A DNA stretch of 64,000 nucleotides from Streptomyces cinnamoneus (GTDB lineage: Bacteria > Actinomycetota > Actinomycetes > Streptomycetales > Streptomycetaceae). The position numbers were made by a program, and so were the translations under genes. The notes under the pieces were generated by a model. The model was not told the DNA's origin and did no database searches. It saw nothing but the letters and a program-made list of their open reading frames with translations. The stretch covers positions 62,001-126,000 of the forward strand of contig NZ_PKFQ01000001.1 in assembly GCF_002939475.1 (NCBI RefSeq). The letters are read 5' to 3'. Numbering within the stretch: position 1 is the stretch's first letter; the number at the start of each line of letters is the position of its first letter. Below are positions 62,477 to 64,000 of this stretch, one piece after another.

Positions 62477-64000
62477 TCACGCGCCGATCTCGAATCGGGG
62501 TGGCTCGAGGTCGTTCAGGCATCCGGTGTCCGGCGCGGCCGGGTCGTCGAAGAACGAGACGGTGATCTCCTGGGCGCACTTCGACGACGCGAACACCACA
62601 TGCGGCTCGTAGGGCACTGTGACGACCTTGGCCCGGCTCAGCGTACGGGCGACGTAGGGCCCGTTGTCCGCCCCGGTCTGGGCGTCGAACCCGCCCGACA
62701 GGGCGAGGGTGGGGATGTCGCTGCGCGTGACGTCCCGGATCGAGCGCGGTGCCGCGGGGACGTTCCAGACCTCGCAGTCCGGACGGAGGAAGGTGAGCTG
62801 CGGAGCCTGGGCCAGTACCGAGCGGGGGAACGACGGGAACGCCTCCTGTCCGCCCCGGATCGCCCTGGCCTGGCTCTCGTACGGCGTCCACTCACTGCAG
62901 AAGACGCCGTAGGCGAGACCGTGCGCGACCCTTCCCATGGCCTGGGGGCTGAGCTTGCCGCCCGCCCACTGCTGGGCGATCCGCTGCGGCTTGCCGTGCG
63001 CCAGCTCGTCGAGGGCGCGGGGTACCTGGGGCGCCACGTGGGTGGCGGAGGTCATCCAGTTCACCAGGGCTCCGCCGTCGAGTACGACCTTCACCGGTTT
63101 CGGGTTGCCGGGGAGTGTGACGGTGGTCGTGACCGGATTGGCTTCGAGGTCGCGGACGAGCCGGTCGAAGGTGGCCGACAGGTTCGGATAGCGGCGGTCG
63201 CACGCCGGCTGCTCCGCGCAGGCCTTGAACAGACCGTCGAAGCCCTGCCGGGCGCTGCTCCAGGTCAGGGCCGACCCTGCCTTGGACGGCGGCAGGATGC
63301 CGTCGATGCCCACCGAGCGGATCCCCTCGGGGTGCTCACGCATAGAGACGAGCGCCAGGTGGGTGCCGTAGGAGATGCCGAACACGTTCCACTGCCTGAT
63401 GCCCAGCGCGGTGCGCAGGTCCGCGTAGTCGGCGGCGCTCTCGGTGTCGTTGTACGCGCCGAGGTCGACCCCGCGGCCCGCCAGCTGGTCGCGACAGGCC
63501 TTCGTGGCCTCGACGTGCAGACGCTCGGTGGACGGTGCGTCGTAGATGAGGCCGACCGCGCGTGCGTTGAAAGCGTCGATGTTGGGGCAGGTGAGCGCCG
63601 GGGTGGCCGAGTACGTCCCCCGCTGGGACATGAAGATCACGTCCCGGTCGCGGTTCAGGCCGCCGTCGACGGCCATCTTCGCCTCCCCGACCGCGTCGTC
63701 GCCGGGTCCGCCCGCGAGCCACACGATGGGGTCGGGTTTCGGTGTGCCGGTCGCGGCCGGCACGATCGCCACGCCGAGACTGATCGTCCGGCCGCCCGGC
63801 TCGGCCCGGTTCTGGGGCACGGTGAGGGTTCCGCAGCGGGCGCCTTCGAGTGCGGCGACCGGTTCCGGCGTCTTCGGGCAGGCGCCCGGCTCGAAGTGGG
63901 CGTCGCCCGCCGTCCGGGCGGCCGCACCGATCGGCAATCTGGTGCCGGGATCGCGGTGGAACTGCGCGTGAACGGGTGCTGCGAGCAGACCGGTGACGAG
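62477..64000 (-). CDS. secreted alpha/beta hydrolase, S33 tripeptidyl-aminopeptidase type (partial)
   Basis: The gene runs off the window at 64000, so the beginning (likely a signal peptide, since the visible start is LVTGLLAAPVHAQFHRDPGT) is missing. The catalytic Ser is in VFGISYGTHLALV, the Asp in LSGGFDAQTG and the His in PYEPHVVFAS, as in Streptomyces Tap/SlpD-type peptidases. GGPGDDAVGEA is the oxyanion loop. About 508 residues are present. It should release short peptides from proteins outside the cell. Confidence 0.88.
   Translation of the reverse strand, partial: LVTGLLAAPVHAQFHRDPGTRLPIGAAARTAGDAHFEPGACPKTPEPVAALEGARCGTLTVPQNRAEPGGRTISLGVAIVPAATGTPKPDPIVWLAGGPGDDAVGEAKMAVDGGLNRDRDVIFMSQRGTYSATPALTCPNIDAFNARAVGLIYDAPSTERLHVEATKACRDQLAGRGVDLGAYNDTESAADYADLRTALGIRQWNVFGISYGTHLALVSMREHPEGIRSVGIDGILPPSKAGSALTWSSARQGFDGLFKACAEQPACDRRYPNLSATFDRLVRDLEANPVTTTVTLPGNPKPVKVVLDGGALVNWMTSATHVAPQVPRALDELAHGKPQRIAQQWAGGKLSPQAMGRVAHGLAYGVFCSEWTPYESQARAIRGGQEAFPSFPRSVLAQAPQLTFLRPDCEVWNVPAAPRSIRDVTRSDIPTLALSGGFDAQTGADNGPYVARTLSRAKVVTVPYEPHVVFASSKCAQEITVSFFDDPAAPDTGCLNDLEPPRFEIGA

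Noticed and set aside
1..64000. tRNA, rRNA, riboswitch or replication origin
   Set aside because: I looked for cloverleaf-like segments ending in CCA, rRNA signatures, known riboswitch cores and iteron clusters and found none I could support by reading alone.

Overview
The base composition (very high G+C, with G or C at nearly every third codon position), the GGAGG-type ribosome binding sites, the frequent GTG starts and the gene families all point to a Streptomyces or close relative. A telomere-associated protein gene and a terminal-protein gene side by side (tap-tpg, 26918-29777), together with many broken genes and transposase fragments, suggest the arm of a linear chromosome or a linear plasmid, not a conserved core.

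Layout. 1-4900: a small membrane protein, a degenerate CRISPR-like repeat tract (679-1138 and 2161-2558) with no cas genes, and between its two halves a two-gene cassette (membrane protein plus helix-turn-helix protein) preceded by twin GTCAAGG palindromes; then decayed membrane-protein genes. 5000-11010: a stack of nested mobile DNA. A truncated tyrosine integrase abuts a DDE transposase, and that transposase is split by an IS21-family element (6324-10547) which carries, inside its inverted ends, a divergent imine-reductase-like gene and a MerR regulator. 11055-26880: a mosaic of VOC, SGNH hydrolase, TetR/SnoaL, DUF2278, nuclease, secreted proteins, acetyltransferase, MFS and glycosyltransferase genes with several relics, ending in a collapsed two-component system.

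26918-37800: tap-tpg, a truncated MerR regulator facing a broken gene, a frameshifted NucA/NucB nuclease, a MocR regulator divergent from DUF885 and LysE genes, an MFS exporter and an IS630 relic. 37927-48700: a metallophosphatase, a doubly frameshifted aldo/keto reductase, small unknown genes, an intact IS5-type element placed exactly in a shared CTAG stop-codon site, a MerR/DUF4188 pair, an IF-1 paralogue, an acetyltransferase, and a 17-codon ORF with a near-perfect ribosome binding site. 48780-64000: a broken SpoIIE-type phosphatase, a vWA protein, an MFS/Lrp pair, a CGNR zinc-finger protein, a 64-residue small protein, an epoxide-hydrolase-like enzyme and a methyltransferase, a frameshifted LysR gene behind an IS200/IS605-like end, an arsenic cluster (arsI divergent from arsR-acr3-arsC), and a partial secreted peptidase that runs off the window.

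The clearest functional units are: telomere maintenance (tap, tpg); arsenic resistance (ArsR sensor, Acr3 pump, ArsC arsenate reductase, ArsI-like VOC enzyme); three regulator-target pairs with visible operators (TetR/SnoaL, MerR/DUF4188, MerR/imine reductase); and the self-contained cassette at 1169-2090. More than a dozen genes are interrupted by single-base frameshifts. Some of these may be sequencing errors and not real decay, so those pseudogene calls are provisional.
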